Source: Flavobacteriales bacterium
Lineage (GTDB): Bacteria; Bacteroidota; Bacteroidia; Flavobacteriales_F; PHOS-HE28
Reading direction: 5' to 3'
DNA: 64,000 nt
NCBI GenBank assembly: GCA_026129465.1
Contig: JAHCIA010000001.1
Span: forward strand, 877,964-941,963
Part shown: piece by piece, positions 63,856-64,000 of the stretch
Layout of the letters: every line of letters starts with the position of its first letter
How positions within the stretch are numbered: the first letter of the stretch is position 1
Position numbers and translations under genes: made by a program
The notes under the pieces: model-generated
Databases searched by the model: none
What the model was told of the DNA's origin: nothing
Seen by the model: only the letters and a program-made list of their open reading frames with translations

Positions 63856-64000
63856 AAGGCGATGTCGTCGTCATTCCCTTTCCATTCTCGGACTTGACCG
63901 GCAGTAAGCGTCGTCCGGCACTCGTTATAGCCGATTGGGGTGGTGATGACGTGATGCTCTGCCAGATAACCAGCCAAGCCAAACGCGACGGGCTGGAAGT
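63852..64000 (+). CDS. MazF/PemK-type endoribonuclease toxin, 5' part
   Basis: The frame runs off the window after about 49 codons. The visible sequence MKGDVVVIPFPFSDLTGSKR, RPALVIADWGGDDVMLCQIT is the beginning of the MazF/PemK fold: the GDVVVIPFPFSD strand and the KRRPALVI motif carrying the conserved Arg-Pro. Members cut mRNA at specific sequences. It overlaps the antitoxin gene by four bases. Confidence 0.9.
   Translation, partial: MKGDVVVIPFPFSDLTGSKRRPALVIADWGGDDVMLCQITSQAKRDGLE

Overview
The window is a GC-rich chromosomal segment from a member of the Bacteroidota, most likely a Flavobacteriales-type environmental lineage. The support is: several secreted proteins with type IX secretion (T9SS) C-terminal sorting domains, including one gliding-motility-associated (type B) domain; an ECF sigma / FecR-DUF4974 / STN cluster; a TonB-dependent receptor with a carboxypeptidase-like N-domain; DUF4476; and recurrent Bacteroidota-style -7 boxes (TAnnTTTG or TAnnTTCG) just upstream of start codons. 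Genus and species cannot be fixed from the sequence.

Left end (1-8.5 kb): the 3' end of a TIGR02757/DUF2400 gene is followed by a complete type II-C CRISPR-Cas locus. It has a tracrRNA on the minus strand, cas9-cas1-cas2 on the plus strand, a bidirectional terminator, and an array of 23 intact 46-bp repeats, one truncated repeat and 23 spacers of 29-30 bp. The tracrRNA anti-repeat, its promoter and its terminator can all be read in the 207 bp before cas9. Each repeat, read on the minus strand, holds a TTG / 19 bp / GATCTTTG arrangement that looks like a Bacteroidota promoter, so each spacer may be transcribed from its own repeat. The array ends where its last repeat is cut by a 22-bp perfect inverted repeat. 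Next to it is an MNT nucleotidyltransferase whose HEPN partner survives only as a 23-codon stub.

Middle (8.5-47 kb): mostly housekeeping genes and small operons. These include a BatA-like vWA membrane protein with a dihydroorotase homologue that has lost metal ligands; ruvX-def-TPR lipoprotein; dapD; a family 9 glycosyltransferase carrying an 8-bp tandem repeat; the CCA-adding enzyme; miaA; a thiol-redoxin membrane protein translationally coupled to a PAS-SpoIIE phosphatase; a ferric-iron ABC transporter operon (fbpA-fbpB-fbpC-TPR-ElyC-like); DinB and DUF962 proteins; an S41-like protein lacking the nucleophile plus a BtuF-like lipoprotein; pckA; DUF423; a cell-envelope cluster (DUF4476, CsgG-like, two LPP20-type lipoproteins); a saccharopine dehydrogenase; rpsP-rimM-trmN6; a GH20 hexosaminidase and an M1 peptidase.

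Right end (47-64 kb): surface and secretion genes dominate. There is a T9SS cargo protein, a TonB-dependent receptor with a small outer-membrane protein, an ECF sigma - FecR - STN/LA_2272-repeat protein cluster, and a 1444-residue gliding-type adhesin. They are followed by a 359-bp gene-free stretch rich in low-complexity repeats, then clpB, and an antitoxin / MazF-PemK toxin pair cut by the window edge. No rRNA or tRNA gene was seen.

The most interesting material is the CRISPR locus: the long repeat seems to divide into a tracrRNA-pairing half and a promoter half. Next are the sigma/anti-sigma/STN cluster that lacks a TonB receptor, and the possibly phase-variable glycosyltransferase.
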